DNA from: Halobacillus massiliensis
Lineage (GTDB): Bacteria; Bacillota; Bacilli; Bacillales; Halobacillaceae
Length of the DNA stretch: 64,000 nt
Assembly: GCF_900166625.1 (NCBI RefSeq)
Contig: NZ_LT800499.1
Coordinates: forward strand, 606,695 to 670,694
Direction: 5' to 3'
Both the position numbers and the translations under genes were made by a program. Shown in pieces: positions 7,350 to 15,628 of the stretch (positions are counted from its first letter, which is position 1; every line of letters starts with the position of its first letter). The notes below the pieces were generated by a model. That model ran no database searches, had not been told where the DNA came from, and worked only from the letters and a program-made list of their open reading frames with translations.

Positions 7350-8695
7350 GAAAATGGCTGCAGTCGCTTCAGGTTAAATATTTATTTATTATATTACTTG
7401 CTGTTCTGGCCCTGCCAATTTCCTTGCCGCTTGCCTCATTACTTGTTTATTTTCCAGGTATTATGTTAGAAGATACAGATGAACCTTACGGGAGTGCCGA
7501 GCAATATGAAGAGAGGTGGCATGAGGAAGCAAGCCGTCTTAACGGCGCCTCGCCGAAAGAAATCAACGAAAAGCTTAAGGAGCTGTCTTTAGAGTTCCCG
7601 GAAGCCGGTATGTTTTGGGTGAATGGGGACGGGGTGACTCAGGAAATAATGAACTACGATCAAAATCTTCCGGATCAGTGGAGTTCTTCTTATACCGTTG
7701 AATTTATGAAGGATAACTATGGCGCTGACCCGTTTACTGTGATTGCTTTTATTGGCGATGAAGCGGCTGGCCAGGGATTTATGGTTACACAAATTGATCG
7801 GCTTTTTATCGGTCCGCCTGTACAGCGGCTGGATGAATGGTACACAGTCGCATATATTCTTGGTATTTCTACCGTCATGCTTGGATTTATGACCTTGTCG
7901 TGGTTTTTCTTTAGAAAAGTCCATAAACGACTATTGAGGTTGAAGGAGGCTATGGAAGAACATGGGGGGAATGGCATTCCCTCGCCTGTTACGATATCGA
8001 ATGAGGATGAAATAGGACAGCTGGAGCATAGTTTTAACGGAATGGTGGAAAAGCTTAAAGCAGGCAGGCAGCGTGAGAAACAGGAAGAGACAATCCGGCG
8101 GGACCTGATTGCTAATCTATCACATGATTTGCGCACTCCTTTAACAACGATCCGTGCCTCACTGTCGGATATCAGCGGAGAAATTACGAGCAGAGAATCG
8201 CAGGAGAAATTAGCATCGGTTCAGCAAAAAATTGATTACCTCAGCCATTTAATAGATAACCTGCTTTCCTTAACACTTCTCACAGGGAAAAGGTATCCTT
8301 ATCATCCAAAACAGACAGAAGTAAACCGAATGATGAAAGAAATTGCGGCTCACTGGTATCCGACACTTGAGCAGCATCAGATCGAAATTGAATTGGTTAC
8401 AAGCGACCCTGTATATTGGGAAATAGATCCAAAGTGGATGGAACGAATTTTTGATAACTTAATGCAGAATGTGATCCGCTATGCAAGTGAAGGTAAATAC
8501 ACACGAATAGGTGTTAAAGAAAATGAGATTACACTTGAGGATCGAGGGCCGGGAATGAAAGGGTCTGAAGGTAAAGACGGTGCCGGAATTGGTCTCTCAA
8601 TCGTTGAATTAATGGTAAACGAAATGAAACTTCATTTAATCATTAATTCGAGTGAAGCGGGAACACGCATTACGATTGCCCGAAAAGATGTCTAG
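7346..8695 (+). CDS. Membrane sensor histidine kinase
   Basis: 449 residues. There are two membrane segments (about residues 11-37 and 166-188) around an extracytoplasmic domain of about 130 residues, then a HAMP-like linker, the H box with His260 (LIANLSHDLRTPLTTI), N box (NLMQNVIRYA), and G boxes (EDRGPGMKG, GAGIGLSIVE). The D-R-G-P-G form of the G1 box is normal. The sizeable extracellular domain differs from the very short one of BceS-type kinases, so the ligand may be sensed directly. It overlaps the regulator gene by four bases. Confidence 0.92.
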   Translation: MRKWLQSLQVKYLFIILLAVLALPISLPLASLLVYFPGIMLEDTDEPYGSAEQYEERWHEEASRLNGASPKEINEKLKELSLEFPEAGMFWVNGDGVTQEIMNYDQNLPDQWSSSYTVEFMKDNYGADPFTVIAFIGDEAAGQGFMVTQIDRLFIGPPVQRLDEWYTVAYILGISTVMLGFMTLSWFFFRKVHKRLLRLKEAMEEHGGNGIPSPVTISNEDEIGQLEHSFNGMVEKLKAGRQREKQEETIRRDLIANLSHDLRTPLTTIRASLSDISGEITSRESQEKLASVQQKIDYLSHLIDNLLSLTLLTGKRYPYHPKQTEVNRMMKEIAAHWYPTLEQHQIEIELVTSDPVYWEIDPKWMERIFDNLMQNVIRYASEGKYTRIGVKENEITLEDRGPGMKGSEGKDGAGIGLSIVELMVNEMKLHLIINSSEAGTRITIARKDV

Positions 8696-8722
8696 TTGTT
8701 AAAACTGGCATCTTTTTTTTAG
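8684..8722 (+). terminator. Probable weak terminator after the sensor kinase gene
   Basis: GATG..AGTT / AACT..CATC imperfect stem followed by eight T. It partly separates the kinase gene from the ABC genes, which then have their own promoter region. Confidence 0.55.
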
Positions 8723-8727
8723 GCAAA

Positions 8728-8745
8728 TTTAAACAAAATTTAAAC
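8728..8745 (+). promoter_or_regulatory. Direct repeat, candidate response-regulator binding site
   Basis: TTTAAAC occurs twice with an 11-base period (TTTAAACAAAATTTAAAC), between the kinase terminator and the ABC transporter start. OmpR-family regulators typically bind such direct repeats spaced by one helical turn. That the neighbouring regulator binds here is an inference. Confidence 0.5.
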
Positions 8746-8801
8746 AAAACATCTCCCAGTTTTTAAATTGGAAGATCTAGGATAAAAGTGAGGTGATAAT
8801 A

Positions 8802-9740
8802 GTGAGTGAAACAGTAATTCAAACACATGGATTAGTAAAAACTTTTAAACAGATGAATGTAGTGGACAGAGTAGAGCTTACGATTAAGAAAGGGGAAATT
8901 TACGGTTTTTTAGGACCTAATGGAGCTGGGAAAACTACAACCATCCGAATGCTCCTTGGTTTAATGAAACCAACTTCCGGCAGTATCCATATTTTTGGCA
9001 AGGACTTAAAGGCAACTAAAATTGAAATTCTTAAAAAAGTAGGGTCCCTGGTAGAATCACCTTCTTACTACGATCATTTAAACGGCAGAGAGAACCTCGA
9101 GGCACTGCGTAAGATTCTGCAGGTTCCTAAATCCAGAATAAATGAAGTTCTTGAAGTTGTCCGTTTAACAGCAGATGCGCATCGGCCTGTTAAGGAGTAC
9201 TCTCTTGGAATGAAGCAGCGTCTTGGGATAGCTTCCGCACTGCTTGGGGAGCCGGAGCTTCTTATTCTTGATGAACCAACAAACGGACTTGATCCATCAG
9301 GTATTCATGAAATCAGGGAATTGATCAAATCTCTCCCTGAAAAATATGGCATGACAATTTTGATTTCAAGCCATTTATTAAGCGAAGTGGAACAAATGGC
9401 TACACAGGTAGGCATCATCTCTAAAGGACAGCTCATTTATCAAGATTCCATTAAACGATTGAAAAATAAAGCACAGCCTCGTATCCGTCTGCGAGTAGGT
9501 AATGGAGAAGCTGCAAAAAGGAAACTCCTATCGTATGGTTATGTCGTGGATGCGGAAGAAGATTATATTTTTACAGAAAGCGGAACCGATGAAGAAGTGT
9601 CTGGCCTGGTAGCTGCTTTGATTAAGGAAAAATTTCCTGTTTATCGAGTGGAAGAGCTGCGCCAATCGCTGGAAGGCATTTTCTTGGATTTAACGAAAAC
9701 AGAAGAGGAGGAGAGCTATGGTTCATCTTCTGCAAGCTGA
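8802..9740 (+). CDS. ABC transporter ATPase, lantibiotic-immunity/BcrA type
   Basis: About 312 residues. Walker A GPNGAGKTT at residues 38-46, signature YSLGMKQRLGIA at about 133, Walker B LLILDEPTNGLDP at about 153, and a C-terminal extension as in BcrA/SpaF/NukF ATPases. GTG at 8802 is preferred over GTG 8793, because the purine-rich AGTGAGG lies at better distance. The gene overlaps the first permease gene by 23 bases, so the two products are translationally linked. Together with two small permeases and an upstream two-component system it probably exports or expels a membrane-active peptide. Confidence 0.88.
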   Translation: MSETVIQTHGLVKTFKQMNVVDRVELTIKKGEIYGFLGPNGAGKTTTIRMLLGLMKPTSGSIHIFGKDLKATKIEILKKVGSLVESPSYYDHLNGRENLEALRKILQVPKSRINEVLEVVRLTADAHRPVKEYSLGMKQRLGIASALLGEPELLILDEPTNGLDPSGIHEIRELIKSLPEKYGMTILISSHLLSEVEQMATQVGIISKGQLIYQDSIKRLKNKAQPRIRLRVGNGEAAKRKLLSYGYVVDAEEDYIFTESGTDEEVSGLVAALIKEKFPVYRVEELRQSLEGIFLDLTKTEEEESYGSSSAS

Positions 9741-10422
9741 ATTATTAAAAATTAAAAGAAAATGGTTCTGGTTTCTTGTCTTCCTCGGTCCATTCGGTGT
9801 CATTGCCCTGCAAGCTGTTAATTACGGTGTCCGCTATGAGTGGATTACATCGAGAACGGATGATCAATGGGCCACACTGCTTCAAAGCATCAATATGTTC
9901 GTTGCCCCGGCCCTGCTTCTTGGGATGACGATCTTAGCTTCACAGATGGCTTCGATCGAGCATAAAGAAACGGCATGGAAGCAGCTGCTGGCTCTTCCTG
10001 TAAAAAGGCGAGATGTTTTTGTCTCTAAGTTTATCGTAACAGCGGGCATGATATTTATCTCTTCGATCTTGCTTTTCATAGGCAGCATCGCCTTAGGACT
10101 TGCTCTTGGATTTGGGTGGGAATTTCAAACGGCAGCTGTGTTAAAAAACAGCTTTTATCCTTTTTTTGCAGGTTTACCTGTGCTGGCCATTCAGTTGTGG
10201 ATGTCTATCGTACAGAAAAATCAAGCTGGTCCGTTGGCAATTGGGATTTTCGGAGCCGTTTTTTCCACTTATTCCTACAGCGTACCTGAGTGGGTGATCT
10301 GGAGATGGCCGATGATTTTCCCCGATGCCGATCCACTTCCTTATGTAGGACTTGGGCTGCTGGTGGGCATCGTTATTTTAACGGCCGGAGTAATTGATTT
10401 TAAAAGGAGGGATATTGCCTGA
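9718..10422 (+). CDS. ABC-2 type permease, lantibiotic immunity (MutE/EpiE-like)
   Basis: 234 residues and six predicted membrane helices. It begins LLQAELLKIKRKWFWFLVFLGPFG, and the motif EHKETAWKQLLALPVKR is the hallmark of the lantibiotic-immunity EpiE/MutE/SpaE permeases. It starts inside the ATPase gene and its stop overlaps the start of the second permease (TGATG). The two permeases are paralogues that should form a heterodimeric membrane channel with the ATPase. Confidence 0.87.
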   Translation: MVHLLQAELLKIKRKWFWFLVFLGPFGVIALQAVNYGVRYEWITSRTDDQWATLLQSINMFVAPALLLGMTILASQMASIEHKETAWKQLLALPVKRRDVFVSKFIVTAGMIFISSILLFIGSIALGLALGFGWEFQTAAVLKNSFYPFFAGLPVLAIQLWMSIVQKNQAGPLAIGIFGAVFSTYSYSVPEWVIWRWPMIFPDADPLPYVGLGLLVGIVILTAGVIDFKRRDIA

Positions 10423-11144
10423 TGGTTCGTTCATTATTAGCTTCTGAATGGTTGAAAATTAAAAGAACAAAAGTATGGAGTCTATTATTTATCAGCCCAT
10501 TGTTTGCTGCAATAATCGGCTTTACTGTTGACCTTCCAGTTGAAGGTAAAGAAGGATGGGCTTATCTTCTCGTAATGATGGGAGCGGCACATTCTTTACT
10601 AATCCTGCCGCTGATCATCAGTGTGTTTTCAGGATTTATTTGCCGCTATGAACATCAAAGTGGTGGATGGAGGCGCCTGTTCAGTATGCCGGTTGCCAGG
10701 CAGCATGTATATTTGGCAAAATATCTGATCGTCTTTGGACTTGTAGCTCTTAACCAATTAATGTTTTCGATTGTCTATATTACAGCAGGGCTTTATCAGG
10801 GGATAGGGGGAGGACTTCCGGTAGATATCCTTTTTAAATGTTTAATAGGGGGATTGATCGCAACAATGCCATTAATTGCTCTTACCCTTTGGTTCGCGGC
10901 GATCTGGTCCAGCTTTGCAGCTCCTTTTACCTTGAATGTCATCTTAACCATCCCCAATATGCTCGTTGCTAACTCTGAAATGTTCCGCCCCTGGTATCCC
11001 TGGGTTCAGCCGTTTATTATGATGCAGGCTGAAGATGGTGGATTTTTCACAATGCCGGCGGGATCCCTGCTTCTGGCGGTCGGACTCAGCTTTGTTCTGT
11101 TATATATAGGAGGAAGTGTGAGTATTCAGAGGAAAGCTGTATAG
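10422..11144 (+). CDS. ABC-2 type permease, lantibiotic immunity (MutG/EpiG-like)
   Basis: 240 residues and six predicted helices. It begins SLLASEWLKIKRTKVWSLLF and carries EHQSGGWRRLFSMPVARQHVY, equivalent to the motif in the preceding permease. It is the last gene of the five-gene regulator-kinase-ATPase-permease-permease module. There is no lantibiotic precursor or modification gene in the window, so this looks like a stand-alone resistance module and not part of a bacteriocin cluster. Confidence 0.85.
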   Translation: MVRSLLASEWLKIKRTKVWSLLFISPLFAAIIGFTVDLPVEGKEGWAYLLVMMGAAHSLLILPLIISVFSGFICRYEHQSGGWRRLFSMPVARQHVYLAKYLIVFGLVALNQLMFSIVYITAGLYQGIGGGLPVDILFKCLIGGLIATMPLIALTLWFAAIWSSFAAPFTLNVILTIPNMLVANSEMFRPWYPWVQPFIMMQAEDGGFFTMPAGSLLLAVGLSFVLLYIGGSVSIQRKAV

Positions 11145-11189
11145 GCATTGGTGCATTTGCTCTTCTCATTTTGAGTAGAGTCAAGACTG

Positions 11190-11318
11190 TTCCGTTTATC
11201 ACGTGTAGCGAAAAGCGGCTGGGAAATGACTGGCTTTTCACGGGGAGCCGTTGAGCTAGCTCGTTGCACTCGCGGATCTCACCCTGGCTCTATCTCCCTG
11301 CAGGAGTCTCGCAAATCC
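11190..11318 (+). repeat. Family 1 dispersed repeat, copy 1 (right end degraded)
   Basis: Begins with the terminal motif TTCCGTTTA and contains the family landmarks GGCTGGGAAATGAC, CGGGGAGCCG, GAGCTAGCTC, CTCGCGGATCTCACC and CCTGCAGGAGTCTCG. The closing inverted copy of the terminal motif is missing. Confidence 0.8.
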
Positions 11319-11354
11319 TCTTATTCTTCTTATTACTGCATGGAAAATAGACGG

Positions 11355-11517
11355 TTCCGTTTAACTCGTTTGGAGAAAAGCGGATGGGAAATAGCTCGCT
11401 TTCCGCGGGGAGCCGTTGAGCTAGCTCGATACACTCGCGGATCTCGCCCTTGGCTCTATCTCCCTGCAGGAGTCTCACCATTTCCCAGCCTCTTTACCGT
11501 TGTCGGGATAAACGGAA
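11355..11517 (+). repeat. Family 1 dispersed repeat, copy 2 (complete, subtype A)
   Basis: 163 bases bounded by perfect 9-base inverted ends TTCCGTTTA / TAAACGGAA. It contains the perfect palindrome GAGCTAGCTC and the self-complementary CTCCCTGCAGGAG. The same unit, with about 25 bases of flank on the left, recurs inverted at 46325-46510. Confidence 0.88.
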
Positions 11518-11565
11518 CACTATGTTTGGAGGGAAATCCTCTACCCTTAGCCTTTTACGTTAATG

Positions 11566-11728
11566 TTCCGTTACTCTAAATACATAAAGGGGCAGGGGAA
11601 ACGACGAGACTCCTATGGGAGGATAGAACAGGGTGAGATCCCGGAGGGCTAAAAGCCCGAGGAAGCTCACCGTTCGCCCATGGAAAGCGAGTTGTTTCCC
11701 CAGTCCCGGTTCTCTCCATTAAACGGAC
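11566..11728 (-). repeat. Family 1 dispersed repeat, copy 3 (subtype B)
   Basis: 163 bases between TTCCGTTA and TAAACGGAC. Subtype B replaces the CTCCTGCAGGGAG hairpin with CTCCTATGGGAGG and has an extra hairpin GGGCTAAAAGCCC, but keeps GGTGAG...CTCACC and GGAAAGCGAG. It matches 46103-46272 in inverted orientation. Remnants continue to about 11840. Confidence 0.85.
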
Positions 11729-11852
11729 CCGATCAAAATAGAAAAGGGGAGATTCTGGAGTGCAATATCATAGGAAGCTCACTGTTTGACTTTTCCCCAG
11801 GCCAACTCTTTTTTTAAGTTAGGTAAACGGTTCTCTAGTGTAAAAAACTAAA

Positions 11853-11887
11853 TAAAAGGCTGCCGATAGCTTTTCGGCAGCCTTTTC
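11853..11887 (-). terminator. Rho-independent terminator of chdC (bidirectional shape)
   Basis: Stem AAAAGGCTGCCGA / TCGGCAGCCTTTT just after the minus-strand chdC stop codon; T-rich on the minus strand beyond it. Confidence 0.85.
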
Positions 11888-11894
11888 ACAATTA

Positions 11895-12632
11895 TTAAAC
11901 GTGTAAGAATTTCGCAACCTCATCTGTTTTCAGGATATTTCCGATGTAGAAAGATCCAAAGTCGCCGTAGCGGGAAGTTACCGTGTCAAAACGCATTTCA
12001 TAAACAAGCTTCTTGAAATTCAAGACGTCATGCGCAAACAAAGTGACTCCCCATTCCCAGTCATCAAATCCGATAGAACCTGTAATGATCTGGCGGATTT
12101 TTCCGGCATACTGACGGCCGGTCATCCCATGCTCATACATAAGCTTGGCGCGTTCATCTTTTTCAAGAACGTACCAGTTATCATTGCCCTGACGGCGCTT
12201 GTCCATCGGGTAGAAGCAAATATGGTTCCATTTAGGAAGAATCGGTTTAAGGCGGCCCTGAATTTCAGGGTCGTTTTCATCCGCATTACCCATATAGTTA
12301 GAAAGCTCGACAACTGAAACATAGGAATAATTTTTAGTAGTAAATTCGGCGAGCTTGGATTTATTAAAAGCCGTTTCAATTTCATTCAGCTCTTCCATTG
12401 TCGGACGTAAAATCATGAGAAGAAGGTCTGCCTTTTGACCAACAATTGTGTACAATGCATGGCTTCCTTGCTTGCTTTTCTCTGTATCTTCCCATTTTTC
12501 GATCAGCTGGTGGAATTCACTGATAGCCTGGTCACGCTCTTCACTGCTTGCGCGCTTCCAAGCAGTCCAGTCGATGGAACGGAAATCGTGAAGGCAATAC
12601 CATCCATCCATTGTTACTACCGTTTCTGGCAT
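11895..12632 (-). CDS. chdC: Coproheme decarboxylase (HemQ/ChdC, YwfI)
   Basis: 245 residues, a chlorite-dismutase-fold protein. It completes the coproporphyrin-dependent heme pathway of Gram-positive bacteria by oxidative decarboxylation of coproheme to heme b. Family features include the N-terminal [14 protein letters not shown], the heme-contact region [50 protein letters not shown] and the ending [28 protein letters not shown]. It is divergent from pta, as ywfI and pta lie next to each other in B. subtilis. Confidence 0.95.
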   Translation of the reverse strand: MPETVVTMDGWYCLHDFRSIDWTAWKRASSEERDQAISEFHQLIEKWEDTEKSKQGSHALYTIVGQKADLLLMILRPTMEELNEIETAFNKSKLAEFTTKNYSYVSVVELSNYMGNADENDPEIQGRLKPILPKWNHICFYPMDKRRQGNDNWYVLEKDERAKLMYEHGMTGRQYAGKIRQIITGSIGFDDWEWGVTLFAHDVLNFKKLVYEMRFDTVTSRYGDFGSFYIGNILKTDEVAKFLHV

Positions 12633-12763
12633 GGTGTGATCGCTCCTTTATTGTATTGGTTCTTTATCATTTCATCCTTATTTAATATAACATACCTCTG
12701 GTTTATTAATCATTTCTGCTAATTTGAAAGTATTGTGAACATAAAAAAAGGGTAAAGTGAAGA

Positions 12764-12776
12764 TGTAATCGCTTCA
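12764..12776 (+). promoter_or_regulatory. Imperfect cre-like site upstream of pta
   Basis: TGTAATCGCTTCA matches the left half of the CcpA consensus TGWAANCGNTNWCA and the right half with one base missing. It lies about 70 bases before the predicted pta start of transcription. B. subtilis pta is CcpA-activated from an upstream cre, so position and gene agree, but the match is imperfect. Confidence 0.4.
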
Positions 12777-12806
12777 TGCGAAAATTTCCTATCAAAACAC
12801 TTTTCA

Positions 12807-12834
12807 TTGAACACAAAACATCTTATCATATAGT
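12807..12834 (+). promoter_or_regulatory. Predicted promoter of pta
   Basis: TTGAAC, 16-base spacer, TATAGT, ending about 28 bases before the start codon region of pta. Confidence 0.55.
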
Positions 12835-12861
12835 ACAGAAGAAGAAATGGAGGGTTCGTTC

Positions 12862-13833
12862 ATGAGTAACCTATTTGATACTTTAAAAGATAAAATGAGT
12901 GGGAATAGTAAGAAAATTGTATTCCCAGAGGCTTTGGATGAAAGGATTCTGACCGCGGTAAGTGAGTTAGGAGCCGAAGGTTTTGTTAAACCTGTACTAG
13001 TAGGAAATAAAGAAGAAGTAATACAGAAAGCGGAGGAAATCGGTGTGGATATTTCCGGTTCTGAGATACTTGATCCAGCAAATTACGAAGCTTTTGAAGA
13101 GATGACAGCAAGCTTTGTAGAACGCCGTAAAGGTAAGGCAACAGAAGAACAGGCACGTGAAATTCTTCAAAACGGAAACTATTTTGGTACTATGCTTGTT
13201 CATATGGATAAAGCAGACGGTCTTGTCAGCGGGGCAGCCCATTCGACAGCCGATACTGTCCGACCGGCCCTGCAGCTTATTAAGACAAAACCGGGAATCA
13301 AAAAGACTTCAGGTGTCTTTATTATGGTTCGTGATGAAGAGAAGTATGTCTTCGCTGATTGTGCGATCAATATCTCACCCGACAGCCAGGATTTAGCGGA
13401 AATTGCACTAGCTAGTGCAGATACGGCAGCTCTTTTTGATATTGAACCAAAAGTTGCCATGCTTAGCTTTTCAACGAAAGGCTCTGCTAATTCCCCGGAA
13501 ACGGAAAAAGTAAGTGAAGCCGTTGAGCTTGCCAAACAGCAGAACGCTAACCTCGTCATTGATGGCGAATTCCAGTTTGACGCGGCCTTTGTTCCTTCCG
13601 TTGCTGAGAAAAAAGCGCCGGATTCTCCGCTTAAAGGAGAAGCGAACACGTTTATCTTCCCTAGCCTGGAAGCTGGAAACATCGGCTATAAGATTGCTCA
13701 GCGTTTAGGTAATTTTGATGCCGTAGGACCTATCCTTCAGGGCTTAAACAAGCCGGTTAACGATCTGTCCCGCGGATGTAATGCAAATGATGTTTACAAG
13801 CTTGCCATTATCACAGCGGCCCAGTCCCTGTAA
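12862..13833 (+). CDS. pta: Phosphate acetyltransferase
   Basis: 323 residues when started at the ATG at 12862, which has GGAGGG at good spacing and gives the same length as B. subtilis Pta. It interconverts acetyl-CoA + phosphate and acetyl phosphate + CoA for overflow acetate formation. Conserved blocks are KIVFPEALDERIL, FVERRKGKATEEQA, ADGLVSGAAHSTADTVRPALQ, FSTKGSANSPETEKV, DGEFQFDAAFVPSVA and FPSLEAGNIGYKIAQRL. A terminator follows directly. Neighbours chdC and lipL match the B. subtilis order. Confidence 0.96.
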   Translation: MSNLFDTLKDKMSGNSKKIVFPEALDERILTAVSELGAEGFVKPVLVGNKEEVIQKAEEIGVDISGSEILDPANYEAFEEMTASFVERRKGKATEEQAREILQNGNYFGTMLVHMDKADGLVSGAAHSTADTVRPALQLIKTKPGIKKTSGVFIMVRDEEKYVFADCAINISPDSQDLAEIALASADTAALFDIEPKVAMLSFSTKGSANSPETEKVSEAVELAKQQNANLVIDGEFQFDAAFVPSVAEKKAPDSPLKGEANTFIFPSLEAGNIGYKIAQRLGNFDAVGPILQGLNKPVNDLSRGCNANDVYKLAIITAAQSL

Positions 13834-13846
13834 AATTTAATAGGAT

Positions 13847-13880
13847 AAGCCTGGAGGTATGATCCTCCGGGCTTTTTTTT
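13847..13880 (+). terminator. Rho-independent terminator after pta
   Basis: Stem AGCCTGGAGG / CCTCCGGGCT followed by eight T. Confidence 0.9.
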
Positions 13881-14056
13881 ATGCTCAAATTTGCTTTATA
13901 CATGAAATTTTCAAGCTCAGAACGATAACATCTTTCATTTTCAAAAGCAGCTTTTGACCGCTTATCTCTTAGAAGCAGCCGCTTGTTGAAATTCAAGCAA
14001 AAGAAGGAAATTTCTGCTTACAATGGAATTAGAGTAAAGTAAGCGAGGTGAAAACG

Positions 14057-14506
14057 GTGAATGTGAAAATTGATCTAAATGGAAACAATGAGCAGCTGTC
14101 TGTCACCATTCATGCAAAAGAGTGGAGTGAAGAACTGGAGCAGCTTGTTCAATTAATCAATGGATCTCAGCGCAAACGTTTGATTGGCATGGAAGGAGCC
14201 CAGTCTGTTCTTCTCTCACCCGAAGATATTGAGTATGTATACTCGGAAAGCGGGAGAGTGTTTGCTCAAATTGGCTCCCGAAGCCTTGAACTTAAGATGA
14301 AGCTGTATGAAGTAGAAGAATTTTTAAAACCTTATCAGTTTGGAAGGTTTTCTAAGTCTGTGATTGGCAGTATCCGTCATATTGAAAGATTTGAATTATC
14401 CTTTAATGGAAACCTCTGTGTTTACTTTACTTCAGGCAATAAAGAATATGTATCTCGTCGTTATGTTCGAAGTTTAAAAGAAAAATTAACAGGAGGAGGA
14501 AACTAA
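14057..14506 (+). CDS. LytTR DNA-binding regulator without receiver domain
   Basis: About 149 residues. The C-terminal half (GMEGAQSVLLSPEDIEYVYSESGRVFAQIGSR ... FGRFSKSVIGSIRHIERFELSFNGNLCVYFTSGNKEYVSRRYVRSLKEKL) has the layout of a LytTR domain. The N-terminal 50 residues contain no receiver domain or phospho-acceptor. GTG at 14057 is chosen because GAGGTG precedes it at about seven bases. The stop codon abuts the start of a DUF3021 membrane protein gene, the composition of a LytTR regulatory system in which the membrane partner restrains the regulator. Confidence 0.85.
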   Translation: MNVKIDLNGNNEQLSVTIHAKEWSEELEQLVQLINGSQRKRLIGMEGAQSVLLSPEDIEYVYSESGRVFAQIGSRSLELKMKLYEVEEFLKPYQFGRFSKSVIGSIRHIERFELSFNGNLCVYFTSGNKEYVSRRYVRSLKEKLTGGGN

Positions 14507-14908
14507 ATGGGACATCAAATCGTAGAAAGAGTATTCATCGGTCTTGGCTTTTCCGGAATTTTTACATTTGCCGCCTTAACTATCATGATGGTTAATGATG
14601 TGCAGGCAGGTGTAGATATAATCTGGAAGAACATGCTGGGAAGTATACTGATGGGGGTCTATTTTAGTCTCGCATCATTACTTTTTGAAGTGGAAAATTG
14701 GAGCCTGCTTAAGCAGACGACCCTTCATTTTCTACTGTCGGTAGCCGTGTTTTATACCATCTCTGCTTTTACAGGGTGGGTGCCTTTTACGTTGGGGGCT
14801 CTTCTAATAGGTACGGTAATATTTATAGCCATCTACTTTGTTTTTTGGTCTTTAATCGGACTTTATCTTAAGAAAATGACAAACGAAATGAACAAAAGTA
14901 TCAGTTGA
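14507..14908 (+). CDS. DUF3021 family membrane protein, probable LytTR partner
   Basis: 133 residues with four hydrophobic segments: about 11-30, 42-60, 70-88 and 96-122. The arrangement, with EVENWSLLKQTTLHF between helices two and three, is typical of DUF3021. These proteins are found almost always directly after a receiver-less LytTR protein, and in streptococcal LytTR regulatory systems the membrane partner antagonises the regulator. The gene starts right after the regulator stop with RBS GGAGGAGG inside the regulator's end, so the two are translated in tandem. Confidence 0.82.
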   Translation: MGHQIVERVFIGLGFSGIFTFAALTIMMVNDVQAGVDIIWKNMLGSILMGVYFSLASLLFEVENWSLLKQTTLHFLLSVAVFYTISAFTGWVPFTLGALLIGTVIFIAIYFVFWSLIGLYLKKMTNEMNKSIS

Positions 14909-14934
14909 ATATTTGATGCAGCAGGGAGAAGATT

Positions 14935-15627
14935 ATGGAAACGAAACCACTATCATTTAAAGCAGAAATAAAACAAGGGCATCTGAACGCACTAAAAGCA
15001 ATGAATTACGTTTTGGGAGCGGTTATTGGACTAATCACGGGAGCTATGCTGTGGGCTTTTACTGCAGAAGAGGTGGAAATGGGAGCATATCTTGGAGTGA
15101 TTATTTTAATTATGGCAGTTATCCTCTTTTTTACCTTGAAATCCGGGAAGAATCAAATTCCCGTCAGTATTACTCAAAGCTTCGAAGAAAATGGGCTTTA
15201 TGAAAAAATTCATTGGCCAACTAAAAATGAAGAAGTGGAAGAGAAGATTTCGTATGTGGATATGAAGAATGTATACATTGGACGGGCGACAAGAATTGTT
15301 TCTAAAGTGAGAGGGGAGCGTGTGTCTCAGACGATTTCCTATCCTAAGTTTGTTATCGAATGGGATAGGGATGGGCAGACCGGTTATAAGACTCTGATTT
15401 CAGGCTGGCACCCGCCTATTAACGAAATCATAAAGGCTATCCCTTCTCATGTATCTCTACATGCAATCAAGCACAATTTAGGAGCAATTCCAGACAACCG
15501 GATGGCGGAGGCTCTCCAAACCATTGAAACTGTACCAGTTGTAAAGAAAACACCGCTAGATTTACCCTTTAAATTTGGCAATATTAAGTTTAGAGATCTT
15601 CCTGTCTGGAAGCCAAGCTCAAAATAA
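14935..15627 (+). CDS. Membrane-anchored protein of unknown function in the LytTR operon
   Basis: 230 residues. Two adjacent membrane helices (about residues 25-45 and 50-68) form an N-terminal hairpin, followed by a soluble domain of about 160 residues that is probably cytoplasmic. It contains VYIGRATRIVSKVRGERVSQTISYPKFVIEW, suggesting a beta-rich PH-like fold (YcxB-like proteins look similar), but I do not recognise a family with confidence. It lies 26 bases after the DUF3021 gene with RBS GGGAGAAG and ends at a terminator, so it is likely the third gene of the same unit. Confidence 0.6.
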   Translation: METKPLSFKAEIKQGHLNALKAMNYVLGAVIGLITGAMLWAFTAEEVEMGAYLGVIILIMAVILFFTLKSGKNQIPVSITQSFEENGLYEKIHWPTKNEEVEEKISYVDMKNVYIGRATRIVSKVRGERVSQTISYPKFVIEWDRDGQTGYKTLISGWHPPINEIIKAIPSHVSLHAIKHNLGAIPDNRMAEALQTIETVPVVKKTPLDLPFKFGNIKFRDLPVWKPSSK

Positions 15628-15628
15628 A

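Noticed and set aside
11226-11579. 117-codon frame over the repeat cluster
   Set aside because: It is a translation of family 1 repeats (same peptide pieces appear twice), not a conserved protein. The minus-strand frames at 11290 and 46614 are of the same kind.
11145-11894. Insertion sequence or transposase remnant
   Set aside because: No transposase-like reading frame; only short non-coding repeats with 9-base inverted ends.
13200-13682. 160-codon minus-strand frame inside pta, and other long antisense frames (for example in rho, icmF, chdC, fbaA)
   Set aside because: They mirror strongly conserved genes on the other strand, have no RBS, and reflect codon bias.
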